In this document: piece after piece, positions 30,660 through 41,961 of the stretch
How positions within the stretch are numbered: position 1 is the first letter of the stretch
How the letters are laid out: each line of letters begins with the position of its first letter
From: Neckera pumila
Taxonomy: Eukaryota > Streptophyta > Bryopsida > Hypnales > Neckeraceae
Assembly: GCA_963969595.1 (NCBI GenBank)
Contig: OZ018409.1
Location: forward strand, 12,228,520 to 12,292,519
Reading direction: 5' to 3'
DNA: 64,000 nucleotides
Program-made: the position numbers and the translations under genes
Notes under the pieces: generated by a model
What the model was told of the DNA's origin: nothing
Databases searched by the model: none
What the model saw: the letters and a program-made list of their open reading frames with translations, nothing else

Positions 30660-31045
30660 ACATCGACTACATGAAGCAAACGGCAATGATTGCATTGGGC
30701 TTCGTCCTTTGCACATAGCCCGAGCAGACACTAAAGACATGTCCCTTCTTGCAGTGTTTCACAACGTGGTCACAATGTGTATGTAAGATAAGGAGCTGCC
30801 CTCGCCATTGAAATCTCCTGCATTGGGGCAGTGTCCAAGCGCACCATTCCCTTACTTGAGCCACTGGTGACCAACGCCATTGACTTCGTCTGCCAAGAAG
30901 GGCTCATTGGCATGGCCATGGTGCTGCTGCAGTACAATGAGCCATATGAGTTGTTTCGAAGACAAATTGAAAGGTTCATCAAGGACAGGTACGAGGAGGC
31001 AAATCAAGCTATAGAGAGAATTAAAAATTTATTATTGTTAAAACT
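30660..31045 (+). pseudogene. Gene fragment of unknown family
   Basis: This stretch is less AT-rich and codes in pieces. One frame gives GLRPLHIARADTKDMSLLAV, which looks like part of an ankyrin repeat. After a stop, another frame (about 30799-31045) gives AALAIEISCIGAVSKRTIPL... and then an acidic/basic helix ...RRQIERFIKDRYEEANQAIERI. The break and the absence of flanking exons suggest a captured or decayed fragment. It could be two exons of a real gene (an AG precedes 30799). I cannot name the family. Confidence 0.3.
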
Positions 31046-31722
31046 CGTGTTCTGGACGACTTAAAAGCTGAAAACTTTTGTAGGCATGTAGGAAGCAAAC
31101 ACATCTTTTGTCCCTGCATCTCACTCACTAAGTGGGGGCTAGGGAAGTGGAGGGAACTTATGCAAAAAGCATATGCGGAGAACTACGTCATAAATACCTT
31201 AAGAAATATATCCATGCAAAATCAGTATAGTCGGGCAAGAATTAAAAAGTCATACAATTCTAAAATGCGAGCAAGCTAGGAACTTGCTCCAGGGCAAAAA
31301 AGCAAACCTTGGCTTATTTGGCAATCAACTTGTCATGGTAATCATACCTCAAAAGCTTGTCAATGAAATCTACGACTTGCACATGCGAGTGGGAAACCAA
31401 CATTTAGGGTATGAAACATCTTGAACATGCCAAAATGAGAACACCATCGACATTAGTTACATGCTAAATCTGACTCTAGTGTTTTAAGTCAATTGTGCAC
31501 TCCGCTAAGGCCAAAGTGAAAGCAGATGGGGGTGGGGACCCTCCTGAGGACATGTTCTCTGGGCTGGAGCGCATGGCAACTCTAAACTAGAGGTCCAAAA
31601 CTTGAGTCCTCATTCACATCACTAATGCACCTTGCCACGGCAACGAATTTCACAACAAGTAGGAAGATGATTACCCAAACGGGGACTTCGAGGGCCATAT
31701 ATATTAGTCGTCAATCTTGAAT
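31046..31722. other. Moderately GC-balanced spacer
   Basis: Continues the gene-fragment-like composition, but I find no extended reading frame or known family. Confidence 0.3.
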
Positions 31723-32399
31723 CCTATATACTCGGGGGGTGTAGTCATCGGGCGGATTAGCAAACTTTGAGCGAAAAAATGATAGGGTATTTTTTATTCA
31801 TTTGGGCTAAAAATTATAAAAGAGTTTAGAGTACTATAGGGTATAGAATATGGCATTGGATGTCTTTAAAGTACTATAGGGTATGGAATAATAGGCCCCA
31901 TTAGAAAATGCAGTAGTACTAAAATAGCCCCCTTTATATTAAATTCTTTGGCCAAATGTCTGAAATTGCTTATTGTACTATAGGAAATATACATCTTAGT
32001 TCATGTAAGACTCTCGGATTCCTACAGTGACTTAACTACTCTTACAACTAAGTGTTATACATTGCACATGGATACATAATTTAGGGTCTGACTACTGTAA
32101 GTTAATACGGAGTATGATTTAATATTACAGAATACAAGATTGTGCAGATCTCGTTTAGGGTACTCAGTGATGGTTTACTGCGCTTAGGGGTCAGTTCAAT
32201 CTGGCTCAGTGATGGGGTTTTCGGCTTAGGGGTTAGGGCAATCTGGCTCAACTCGGCTTAGGGGTCAGTTCACTTGAAGCCGATCGTTGCGTCTGAGTTT
32301 GCAAGGAAGAGGTTTAGGATTTGTTCAATTGGTCGGGACTGGGTGCAATCTCCCGACGTGTGCAAGAATCCGGCCGTGGCGTGTGCAAGGACCTGAGTT

Positions 32400-32740
32400 T
32401 GCTGTCGACGAGGTGGAGGGTTTGTGCAATCAATTTGCTTTGGACGAGGTGGAGGGTTTGTGCAAGGACCTCAGTTTGCTGGATACGGGGTTTACGGTTT
32501 GTGCGCCCGTTTAGTTTCGGGTGTCCCACAGCAGCCCTCGTTACGGTTTGGGGCGGATCTGTGTTGTGCGTGTAGGATTTACGGTTTGTGCAATCAATTT
32601 CGTTGGATCTGTGTTGTGCGTGTAGGGTTTACGGTTTGTGCAATCAATTTCGTTGTTTGGCTACGGGTTTGTGCAATCAATTTTGTTGTTTGGCTACGGT
32701 TTGTGCAATCAATTTTGTTGTTTGGCTACGGTTGGTTCGT
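32400..32740 (+). repeat. Nested short tandem repeats (GTTTGTGCAATCAATTT units)
   Basis: Two units of GGATCTGTGTTGTGCGTGTAGG plus TTACGGTTTGTGCAATCAATTTCGTT are followed by three copies of GTTTGTGCAATCAATTT(C/T)GTTGTTTGGCTACGG. Another pair, GACGAGGTGGAGGGTTTGTG, lies at 32409 and 32447. The long open frame 32424-33008 is a by-product of these repeats. Confidence 0.85.
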
Positions 32741-33122
32741 TGGGAGCATCCCCAAGCAGCCCTCGTTACGTTTTGTTGCAAATCCGTCACGGTTTGGTGC
32801 AGATCTGTGTTTTGGTTTTAGGCTTTACGACTTCAGGGTTTGGGGAATTGTTTTTTCTGTGTCTTTTTCTTGCGTGACAGCGTCACATGGTGCCTGGGGT
32901 CGCTGCGATCATCTTGGCACCTGCTGCTTTGAGGTATTGCTAGTCTCTGAATTGGGCAACGTAGGGTTTTGTATTGCGGTTGTCTTGTGGTCTTCAGGCT
33001 CTTGTTAATTTGTGGTTTACCTTTCAGGGTTTAGGGTGCGTTGCTCTTGCGTTCTGGATCCAGATGTGCTGCGTGGTGTAATGACAGATTCAATTTGTTG
33101 AACGCAGGGTTTAGGGGCGTGG

Positions 33123-33344
33123 ATGATGGCGCTCAATTACAAGATCAGATTGTACTCTGTGGAGGATGATGTGGGGCGGCCGGAGCTACTCAGTCCGTTT
33201 TTTTGCAACTCCAGCGATACTTATGCGGATTTGCGCATGCGCATAGTCTTTGGCAATGCTAACTTTGGTCCCATTCACTGTGTTTGTAAACACAATGAGC
33301 ATTATTTTTCTTACTCCATCATTGTGTACGAAAACTATGTTTGA
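33123..33344 (+). CDS. Hypothetical 73-codon open frame inside the 31.7-33.8 kb element
   Basis: It follows an AGGGTTTAGGGGCG leader. The product starts MMALNYKIRLYSVEDDVGRP and is well mixed in composition for its first 55 residues, unlike the random frames nearby. It may be the first exon of a captured gene, with a possible GTAAAC donor at about 33287. No family recognised. Confidence 0.3.
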   Translation: MMALNYKIRLYSVEDDVGRPELLSPFFCNSSDTYADLRMRIVFGNANFGPIHCVCKHNEHYFSYSIIVYENYV

Positions 33345-33795
33345 TGTGTGTCCTAATACAGCTCCCACATGAGAATGAATCTTGTGAGATATCAAGTAAA
33401 GGGTGACACCAAAGTTTTTTTTGGAGTAAAAGCTTTCTTCTGTCAAATTTCGTTGTAACTTAAATTGTCGTTGGCCTGAAATTTTCTCAACATTTTTTGG
33501 GTCCATGCTGCATTATATATGTCGAGAACATTCCCTAAACCAAACCACCCCATTCAATTTTGGGCCAAAATTATAGTAGAATAATTTTTCAATCTAATTT
33601 ACCATATCATTTATTCATAGAAAATTGGAATTGTAAGTAATGCAAGCCCCTTCTCTGTTAACCCAAATTAGAAAATTACATAATTGTAGCATGTGAAAAA
33701 AAAAAAAAAAAAAAATAATAGCCCCCTATAAAATAGTGGTTGGTCGCTCATATATCCTTATTTTTTTAAGGCACAGCACCCCCCGAGCCTATATA

Positions 33796-35513
33796 CCAAT
33801 GATTTTGAAAGTGAAAGATGTCTTATATATTTGTCTTTCACTTCCAATGGTGTTTCATGGCATAAAAAGTGTTATTCATTTACCCTAGCTAAGAAAGGAA
33901 ATTTTACCTCTCCAATTCCTGGTTGAAGTGCTCGGCTATGAAAGTTGCGACTGTCTGCACCTCTTTTTGCTCATAATATGCCTCTATTATGTGCTTCTTG
34001 CTGACATGCTGTCCAACAAGCTCCTTGAATCTTTTCACTACCATTTTTTTGCAGTGTTCAACTATGAGCACATTCAAAGTAACTTCAAACAGGCCACAAG
34101 GTACCCAAGTTTAAGCAGAGCCAAATCATGCATGTTTTCAAACCGGGTTACAATATGCAAGCTATTTTCAAGCTGTGAATGCCATTACCAAGATTGTGAT
34201 GATCTTGGAAGTGAGCAAATCCCTACTCTTGATGAACTCAAATTGTACGGAAAGTCAGACCAGTTCAAATTGGTGATGTCTCTGAAATCTCTGGACTTGG
34301 ACTCATCTCAGGCACCTTTTTGATCCAGAGATGCATGGCTCCACAATTTTGAGATCCAGCTTCAAGTAGGTTGAATAAGTGTTGTCCTTCTGAGGTTGTC
34401 ATATACATAACAAAGTAAACAACCATCCAGTCAGCAATCAATCCTATAGGTGCAATTTTGAACCCACAATATTATGCGCAATCTCGGAAAAATGACCCAC
34501 CCAGAAGTAGAGACATCATCAATTAAAAGCAATGCTTCAAGAAGGATGCCGTAAGTCACATTTGCCGTGATTCAAGACTACAAGAATTGATGCGTTGAGC
34601 CAAACTAGCAATTCATACTCGTTTTTCACCTTTTTGTGATCTACAAATAGATCGTTTGCCCATAGATAAGCCTCAATCTCTCCAACCTGATCAGGCACAT
34701 GGAATCACAAGAAATTGAAGTAAAGGGTTAACTTGCTAGGGTGACTGAAATTGTTCTGAAGCCTTGTTGAACTGTCAGAAGGCAAGCTTACCTTGGGGGT
34801 TACTTCATAACCCGTAATTTCATGACTCGCAGCATGTTGATGCAAGGTTGCACATAGAAGCCCAACATCATCTATTAAAATAGAGGATTACTACTTGCTA
34901 TTTGTACCTAGGGTTTCAAAGCACACTACATGCTTAGAAGTTGACAATGCTGCAACTAAATGATATATGTAACTCGCAAAACAGAGTGCATGTAATGCTA
35001 GTTACCTGTCCTCACAAGAATAAATTTGCGCACCTAGGATCCTTGCCAAACTCATTGCAATAGAAACTGACAACTCAAATCCACCAGGGCTTCCACCCTA
35101 GTTGCAGTGGCCACCATGGTCGATGAGGATGATCGTGCTACCAAAGAAAAGAAAAACAAAATGAATTATGAAGGCCTTGAGTTCAACCTGCTAATGATCC
35201 TGCAACAGAGAGATGTCTCCAACACAAACCCTAGTGTTCCATCTGCCATCTGAAGGACCTATACAACCTATGCATGCAAAGGAAGCCGTAAAGGCAGGTG
35301 CTCTGACTATTTCTTTTTTTATCGTAAAAATGGTAGACTTGCCACGTAACAATCCTTGAGGTCATGCTAAATTATTGCCTACTCAGTCAGGGCAACCGAA
35401 AATGGAGACTTTGCGTGAGTTTCCTTCATTGATGAGGATTGTGTTACTGAATATACTTGGTTCCATTTCACCGCGTGACCTTCCAAGAATATAAACAGCT
35501 TTTCAGCAATTTC
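33796..35513. other. Spacer with a 131-codon open frame, unassigned
   Basis: An open frame at 33928-34323 (+) encodes a Cys- and Leu-rich product with no family likeness. Around 34.6-35.3 kb the sequence is mixed in composition and could be an old element. Nothing can be named. Confidence 0.3.
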
Positions 35514-35864
35514 TTACTGAAGTGTCCTACTTAAAGCACCCACATCTCTTGTAGTGTGGCGGTGTAAATCTGATTGGGTAGGGCGTGAGTCTAATTGGTC
35601 GGGGCATAAATCTGATTGAGCGGAGTGTAATTTGGCGGAGGAATTTGCTCTTCCCACTTGTTGAAACTCTTCACATTTCCGCTCAGCCCACTTCTTCCAT
35701 GTGGCTTCCCAACTTAAAGTGTAATAGCACGAGAGGCAAAATCCTACTATCACGCCAAATAACAAAAACGCTATTGAACCAATCGTCAACTCCAAAGGCC
35801 AATCAAAAGTCCTAAGTCTAAAGGCAAGTGACCTTGTGGAAGAATCATTTGCCGGTGGGAACAC
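35514..35864 (-). CDS. Hypothetical 116-codon open frame with one membrane segment
   Basis: The product has a hydrophobic stretch (LTIGSIAFLLFGVIVGFCLS) and a tail with repeated QSDL. The tail is encoded by short repeats (AAATCTGATTG at 35567 and 35608), and the frame runs through a CACTA-like end (TCTCTTGTAGTG, ending 35556). It is more likely chance or transposon-derived than a host gene. Confidence 0.2.
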   Translation of the reverse strand: MFPPANDSSTRSLAFRLRTFDWPLELTIGSIAFLLFGVIVGFCLSCYYTLSWEATWKKWAERKCEEFQQVGRANSSAKLHSAQSDLCPDQLDSRPTQSDLHRHTTRDVGALSRTLQ

Positions 35865-36069
35865 ATCCGGATGCTTAGTGTAGTGGGCTGCTCTTCAACG
35901 ACAATGTTAGAATCTACGTAACAGACTTTGAATTCCGTCAAAGCAGCTCTCATTATCTTGCAGCAGAGAAGCATCCCTAGCAGGGTTGTCACTTTTTAAT
36001 GTCCAGGGCAAATCACGTCCAAAAGACATACGTTCATACCCCAAATGTCCGGATTTAGCGGATGCAACG

Positions 36070-36210
36070 GCCAGCAACCAGCAGTTGGTGGACGTCGGAT
36101 GGGCTGTTGGTCAGTTGGACGGGCCGTCAGTATATGGGGGTTGTCGGTCAGATGGGCTGTTGGTATATAGAGGGTGTCGGTTGGAGGGGCGGTTGGCAAA
36201 CAGGCGGTTA
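36070..36210 (+). repeat. Short tandem repeats (GATGGGCTGTTGGT-like units)
   Basis: Variants of CAG(A/T)TGGACGGGC(C/T)GTCAGTATAT and GGGTTGTCGGT repeat about every 30-40 bp. Both strands stay open here for that reason. Confidence 0.65.
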
Positions 36211-37088
36211 CAATGGATAGCTTTTTGGTGGTGACTGCTAGTGAACTTCTAAAAATGAGTTTTAGGTTTGGAGAGATCTGGTTTTGAAACCTCTTCAATC
36301 GCAATTGTCATTAAAAAGGGTGGAAACGGCACATACAATCTAAGCATTTTTTTCATTCTCAAAATTAACAAAACTCGGACAATTATGAAGCCAAAATTGT
36401 TGCATTATATAATTATATTTTAGAATATCGTACTTCATTCAAATAAAATGCACACAATCAAATTTTATTGAATTCGTTCTTTGTATTGAAAACCAAGAAA
36501 CCTTCATGGTATTCTGAACATCAATAAGCAAACTTGTACTGCAATGAAGCAGCAATAAACAATCAATTGCCACATAGTGCCATCTATGTATCATAAGGAG
36601 TTAAGGACCTGCACATCTAAGTTTACATTCCTTCAATCCCTAAGGCTTGTAATCACTGTCTCCCTTCACCTTAACCTCGCTACTGTCATCTCTTCTTTTT
36701 CATCCGATGTCTTCATTGCTGCATGCCTCTTCCATATAGTTTGATGAAGATTGTAGAATTGTCACTCTTTTTCGATGTACTTCCCTAGATGTATGTGATC
36801 TCATTGTTTTGCCCTCCTTTTTCTCCATTTTTACTTCTAATATGGACTTTCTAATGCTTTCTTTAAGGTCACAGACCGGTTCGATTTTCTTCTTTGGACT
36901 AGGCTAAAGTGCATCTAGGGCTTTTTGCTTTCTTTGATGGAGAGATTGCAAAATGTTCCATTACCCTTTTTTTTTTTATTTGTTTTGGACTCTTTCACCA
37001 GTGATTGTCTTGCTTTTGGGCCTCTTTGAGTAATTATCTTCATAGCGTTCAAAGACTGCGGTGTACAGTCCAATGATTTGAGAAGACC
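36211..37088. other. AT-rich spacer
   Basis: No gene recognised. It may be the downstream part of the minus-strand transposon remnant that follows. Confidence 0.3.
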
Positions 37089-37640
37089 TTATGATGGATG
37101 GCTAGATTCCTGAGCAAACATTGTAGCCAACGTCTTGTCCTTGTCATTATTACTATGTGACGAAATGGATAGACTTTGATTGATGCAAGGACTCAATTCT
37201 TTAGGAATGCTGAAATTTTGTTTTTCAAACGATGAGCTTCCAAAACCATCCAAAATTGTACTATTGGTTGTAAATAGTGCACGTAGACTTGAATCAAGAC
37301 CGGTAAGTAGTAGTAATTGGGGATCTCGCACAAGTAGCTCTTTCCCTTTTCCATTTTGGTTTTGGATTGCACTCTCGAACTTCATGAAACGTATATCTTC
37401 ATTCTCTTCTACTTCATGTGGTTTGACATTCTCAATCCTTGGTTCACCACTCTTCTTGCTTGCTAATACCGCTTTTAATTTCAGAATCCTTGTATTCACC
37501 ACATTCATTGGGACCTTCATCCCCAATCCGTCCTTGTCATTGTCTTTGTCATTATGTTCCGTTAGTGCCACTACCGTAGGTGGAGACTTGGGGACTGGAA
37601 TCTTTTCATCCATTTTGGGATCCCCACCATTGACAAGCAT
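37089..37640 (-). CDS. Hypothetical 183-codon open frame, unknown family
   Basis: A long minus-strand frame of normal composition, with a charged segment (HNDKDNDKDGLGMKVPMN) and low hydrophobicity. It lies just downstream of the hAT transposase remnant on the same strand. It could be that element's variable C-terminal tail or a second element-encoded product. I do not recognise it. Confidence 0.35.
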   Translation of the reverse strand: MLVNGGDPKMDEKIPVPKSPPTVVALTEHNDKDNDKDGLGMKVPMNVVNTRILKLKAVLASKKSGEPRIENVKPHEVEENEDIRFMKFESAIQNQNGKGKELLVRDPQLLLLTGLDSSLRALFTTNSTILDGFGSSSFEKQNFSIPKELSPCINQSLSISSHSNNDKDKTLATMFAQESSHPS

Positions 37641-37945
37641 TGCCCCATTTATCTACACATCCTGTACATAAGTGTCCTCCCTATCCGCTAAAATGTTTTT
37701 GTTAGTCAACAACCTAGACCCATCTATATATTTGGCTATCAAAAGGTTTTCTGCATCACACCTACAATTGTCTTCATCCAGTGGATAATTGTAAGTGTCT
37801 CAATCATTGACTCCCAAGTCTTCATTGTTCCGGTTTGGGCTTCGAAACAGTTCATCGTCCAAATTGGGCTAATTGTAGTTTATAGCATCTCTGTCATCAA
37901 ATGCGGGCTCACCATCTTCACCATCCAAATTGTGCATGTCATTGT

Positions 37946-38690
37946 TTATAGCATTCCTGTCATCGGATGTAGACTCACCATCTTTTGAACCCTCATTTTT
38001 GGAGATAGGCATCTCCCTATCTTTGAACTGCATGTTCTCTTGGTACTACTTTTTCTCATCCTTTCCCTTGGATGCACTAAGACTTTCGAATTGGTATACA
38101 CATACACCAAATCATCTACTCTCTGTGGCTTCAGCTTGTTCCTAGATTTGTTGTGAACAAAAGGATAGCTACTCCAATTTTGTTCATACAAAGAAGAAGA
38201 TACCGGATGTGCCAGTATCCTCTTGGAAATTGGAGCAATGAGCTTCCCACATGCGCCTTCAAAATCTCACCAAGCATGTGCCAACAATTGTTGTTCACTC
38301 AGCTCCAACATGTTGTGGAATGGCGGTTCCCTATGTCGAAAGGCTACAAATTCCTTCACAACCTTTGCGTAATCTCTAGGTTTACAAATCTTTATGAGAA
38401 CATGCTTGCACACATCTGTTGCTCTCTGATCATTGACTAGTTCTTTATCTTCGAGAAGGTAGGGGTTCAAAAGAGCTCATGCATAATGTAGATTGGTCTC
38501 CACCATTTTGCGTTTTGCACGAAACGACTTGAGCAGTAGAATGGCGAGATCTCGGCTCAAATGAAAAGGCTCTTTGTCTAAAGCTCGGATGTGTTTTTTT
38601 AAATTCCTCATAATGTGCAAAACCTTGCCCATGCATGGCGTCTTTGCATCCAAATCACGTAGGCCATACACAACAAAAACCACCGAGCCC
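37946..38690 (-). pseudogene. hAT-superfamily transposase remnant, C-terminal part
   Basis: Read on the minus strand from 38690 down, pieces resemble the end of plant DUF659/hAT transposases: LRDLDAKTPCMGKVLHIM, FRHREPPFHNML and the dimerisation-region pattern NWSSYPFVHNKSRNKLKPQR followed by DDLVYVYTN. A stop codon (TGA) replaces the expected second Trp just after LLAHAW, and at least one frame change separates the pieces, so it cannot encode a working enzyme. The upstream side is cut by TTAA-flanked copy 4. Confidence 0.6.
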
Positions 38691-39619
38691 TTAACCCCTA
38701 AAGGACCAACATGCGTTTTTTGGCAACATAGAAATTTTGGGCAGGTACGTGTGACTAGAGATTTGCATGTTTTGGGCTGAAATTTTTACAAAAGGTGGGG
38801 ACAAGGAATATCTTTCACATGCACCAAATTTCATGACATTTGAAAATACGAGTCAAAAGTTATGGCCTGATATGTTACTTTTTTGTAACCGGGCAGTCCG
38901 GGCAGATAAAAAAAATCACTTTTATCAAAAATAAAAATTTTAAATTGATTTATTAGATTTACATATACGTGAAAAGCTTTGAATCATTCCATTTTGATCA
39001 ATGAGTCAAACATTACGAGGATTTTTAGTTTGCGGGCAGTTATGGATTATCTACTCTAAAATAAACTTTGAAGCCGTTTATTTCACTCAATTTTCAATAT
39101 TTAAAAAAACAAACAAACTATAGGATGTAGATTGTTTATTACAAAATTGCAACCATTGGGATTGGCATTTTTCAATTCCATAATTAACTTCTCAACAATC
39201 TAGTGTTTTGAACCATTTTCTACTTCTTTCTACTTACTATTTTTTTCTTATATGTTGTACAATTCCAAATAATCTGAAAATTTTCAAGCATGTAGCCAAC
39301 TTGCTCTAAAGAATGAATCCAAAGAAGCACAACCAATTTAGAATTTTTTTCATAATAATCTGACCTTGTGAAGTGCAGCTGCCCAATTTTTTGCAGGGCC
39401 CAAAAAAGGACTTTTGCCACTTCAAATGCTAGTATCTTCCAATCTACACGATGGAAATTTCTGAAATTTTTTCCACACATTCCCAAACCAGATTACTACA
39501 AGATCCTACAATTACATGTGCTTAAAAATGATATTTTTCAAAAATTTGGTACTTGTGCTAGAAATGGCAATTTTCGAGCATTTTTAGTGAGAACATAGTC
39601 AAGGAACTCTAGGGGTTAA
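38691..39619. mobile_element. TTAA-flanked inverted-repeat element, copy 4 (921 bp)
   Basis: TTAA at 38691-38694 and 39616-39619. Left end CCCCTAAAGGACCAACATG; right end (inward) CCCCTAGAGTTCCTTGAC. The same two end types occur in reverse order in copy 2. The interior has CCGGGCAGTCCGGGCAG, GAGTCAAAAGTTATGGCC and the central AACCATTGGGATTGG. It abuts the hAT remnant, so it probably inserted into it. Confidence 0.8.
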
Positions 39620-40560
39620 AATTTTGACAACGTAGTCCCGCTCCCTAAATTCTATCGTCAACCTAGACTCCTACGATAGCCTTAAAACATTGATCCTACT
39701 CACAGGGTCGATTCAGAAATACATGGGCATGCACGGCCATGTATGGGGTACGGCGCACAAGCATGGGAGGCATGAGGCATGACAACCCCGTTATGCCTTC
39801 ATAGTCATGAGGGCAATGGTGGCCTAAAAGCGCTCAACCTGCTGAAATATTAACATCCACCTACCTCCACCCAATGGACTTATGGGGGTTAAATAAAAAC
39901 CAGCCCGTGGATGTCAATTCGCAGTCATTGACTGCAACCAGCATGACTCACTACATGCCAAAAGGAGCCAGCAGGGGCCAAAAGGAGCGAGATTATTAAA
40001 TAGCCACAAAAACTAAGGTAGGTTTTAGTGTGCATTGAGCACATCCCCACAGACAGATCCCAGGAGACTCGGAATGGTGGAATGAACTTTAGCTGCTATA
40101 ATAATATACTATTCATATTGATTGCATCCATTACAAAGAATTAATTCAAACATTAACCTCACATCCCAGCCATCTTGCAAATCCAACAAGATTGCAAGTA
40201 AAGTCGCCTCTAAATTAGATTTCGTCTGCGGTTGGCAATGAAATGATTAGTCTTTGTTCTCTTGCTTCCTATTTACAACAACGCTAATTCAAGACTCTCA
40301 CGACAAAAAAAGACTATGAATTAATCAAGCATTAGATATGTTTTGAATGAGCTGATTACATAACCAGTAGATAAAGCGGTGAAAAGTAATCAATTACCTT
40401 ACAATGGAGACCTAGTAGCTTCTGAAACAAATTGAAAATTGCAAAGAAGTGCAGCCTCAATGACCAACGCAGTGACGGGATTGCGACGCAGCTAAGCGAT
40501 AAACGCGGACAATTGCAACAAGAAGGCTACGGGAGAATCCAAGCGCCAAAGAAGAGCTAT
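39620..40560. other. Spacer
   Basis: Mixed composition, no gene recognised. An 87-codon frame (40432-40695) runs into the duplication that follows and shows no family likeness. Confidence 0.3.
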
Positions 40561-40561
40561 A

Positions 40562-40813
40562 CAGGAATTTTGCCTCCCCAACCCTGGAATTTAGGTGACG
40601 AAAGGGAACCTGGGAACTTAAGAACAGGGAACGCTCTACGGGAACTTCATCTTGCACCTTTGTCTACTTGTTTTCGGAAGGGTCGCAATTCATAGGAATT
40701 CTGCTTCCCCAACCCTTGGATTTAGGTCACAAAAGGGAACCCCGGGAATTTAAGAACAGAGAATGCTCCACAAGAACTTTGTCTCGCACCTTTGTCTATT
40801 TGTTTTTGAGATA
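40562..40813 (+). repeat. Tandem duplication of about 135 bp
   Basis: AGGAATTTTGCCTCCCCAAC at about 40562 and AGGAATTCTGCTTCCCCAAC at about 40697 each start a unit containing ATTTAGGT(G/C)AC, GAACAG and TTGTCTA(C/T)TTGTTTT. Confidence 0.75.
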
Positions 40814-41090
40814 GTGAGACACTTGCATTTGACTAAAGAAATTTCAAAGATGAACCATGCATGTGCAAAGTGACATAAATAAAAAAATTCCTCAAAGTTT
40901 CAAGGCAAATATCTTACTATCAATATAGTTTACACTTTGAAATTCTGACATCATTTACTCCAAAGGCTTTAGTTGTATGATGTTACAATTGATTTTAAAA
41001 ACTAATTAGAAAAAATATATTTTTAGTGACTTTTGCATTATTTGTTTTAGTGATTTCACAATAATATCTCATATTAGAAAAGATATCTTA

Positions 41091-41961
41091 GAGCATCAAG
41101 CTACAATGTTCAAGCTTGGAGCCCAAAACATGTATGGACACTAGCTTGATGTCCATATAGAGCCTTTGGCATTTAACCCTTTAGTGACCGTGGTTGATTT
41201 TGGAGGCGAGTCATTTTTTCAATATATACTTTTAAAAAGTTATTTTGGGATGGGCTTTGAGCCAAATCAATACAATCGGACCATAGAAATTGAGGCTACA
41301 AGGCCTTGGCAATGTATTGCCACAAGAATGAAGGGGATCAAAGCTTTCATGTAGACATGAGAATGGTTCAAAGATTGAAATGAGAATTGAATCTACTACA
41401 ATTAAGCAAAAAGTGTCTGTAAAGTAGGTGGCTCAAAATTCTCTCACACTCTAAAATACTCCACTCCTCAAATATACATTGTTTGTAAATGTTGGTTTTC
41501 CATCTTCACAAGAATTTACATTTTTTGTACATTTTGTGGTTTTTAAACCTCTGCCGTTTCAACTTCAAAAATTCATAACTAAGTCCATAAAGTTCCAAAA
41601 AATATGAAATAACTTGGATTAGATGCCAATTCTATTTGTTTTTCAAGGATATTTAATGAAATATAATTCAAAATTTCTTACCTCCCCAAAATTCAATTTC
41701 AACTCTTCAATGGGTAGTTTTTGGCCCTCCTACCTTAGCTAATCCATATACATCCTTGGATTTCATGGATTAGACGGTAGTGGGCTTGCCAAGCAACATT
41801 GTTGCCTTCATGGCTTGTGTATTTTGATAAAAATTTGCCTAGATTGAAGCTTATTTGTACATTTCCTTGGTTAGCACAGATTCATTCAAACTAAAGTAGC
41901 TCACACATTATTGCTTGCCCTATCAAACAATTCTATTTAAAGTGAGCATCTAAAGATGCTC
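41091..41961. mobile_element. Possible element with GAGCATC inverted ends (871 bp)
   Basis: TTAGAGCATC at the left and GATGCTCTAA at the right are exact inverses. A second GAGCATC lies just inside the right end. Short, so chance is possible. No target duplication and no coding sequence. Confidence 0.4.

Larger units (their letters stand above)
31723..33795. mobile_element. 2.06 kb transposon with 11-bp perfect inverted ends and 8-9 bp target duplication, carrying gene-like DNA
   Basis: The element is 31731-33787. It begins CTCGGGGGGTG and ends with the exact reverse complement CACCCCCCGAG. CCTATATA at 31723-31730 is repeated at 33788-33795; the match runs to nine bases if the next C is counted. 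Such duplications fit Mutator-type elements (8-11 bp) or hAT (8 bp). Inside, 32.1-33.35 kb is much less AT-rich and looks like the leader of a host gene, with AGGGTTTAGGG telo-box sequences and an ATG reading frame. This is the layout of a Pack-MULE. No transposase is present. Confidence 0.6.

Noticed and set aside
32180..32275. GCTTAGGGGTCAGTTC repeats as TTAA-family ends
   Set aside because: They lack the (A/T)TTAGGGG-TTAA order and form a direct repeat, not an inverted pair.
32424..33008. 194-codon open frame
   Set aside because: Much of it is repeated CAINFVVWL-type peptide produced by DNA tandem repeats; not a gene.
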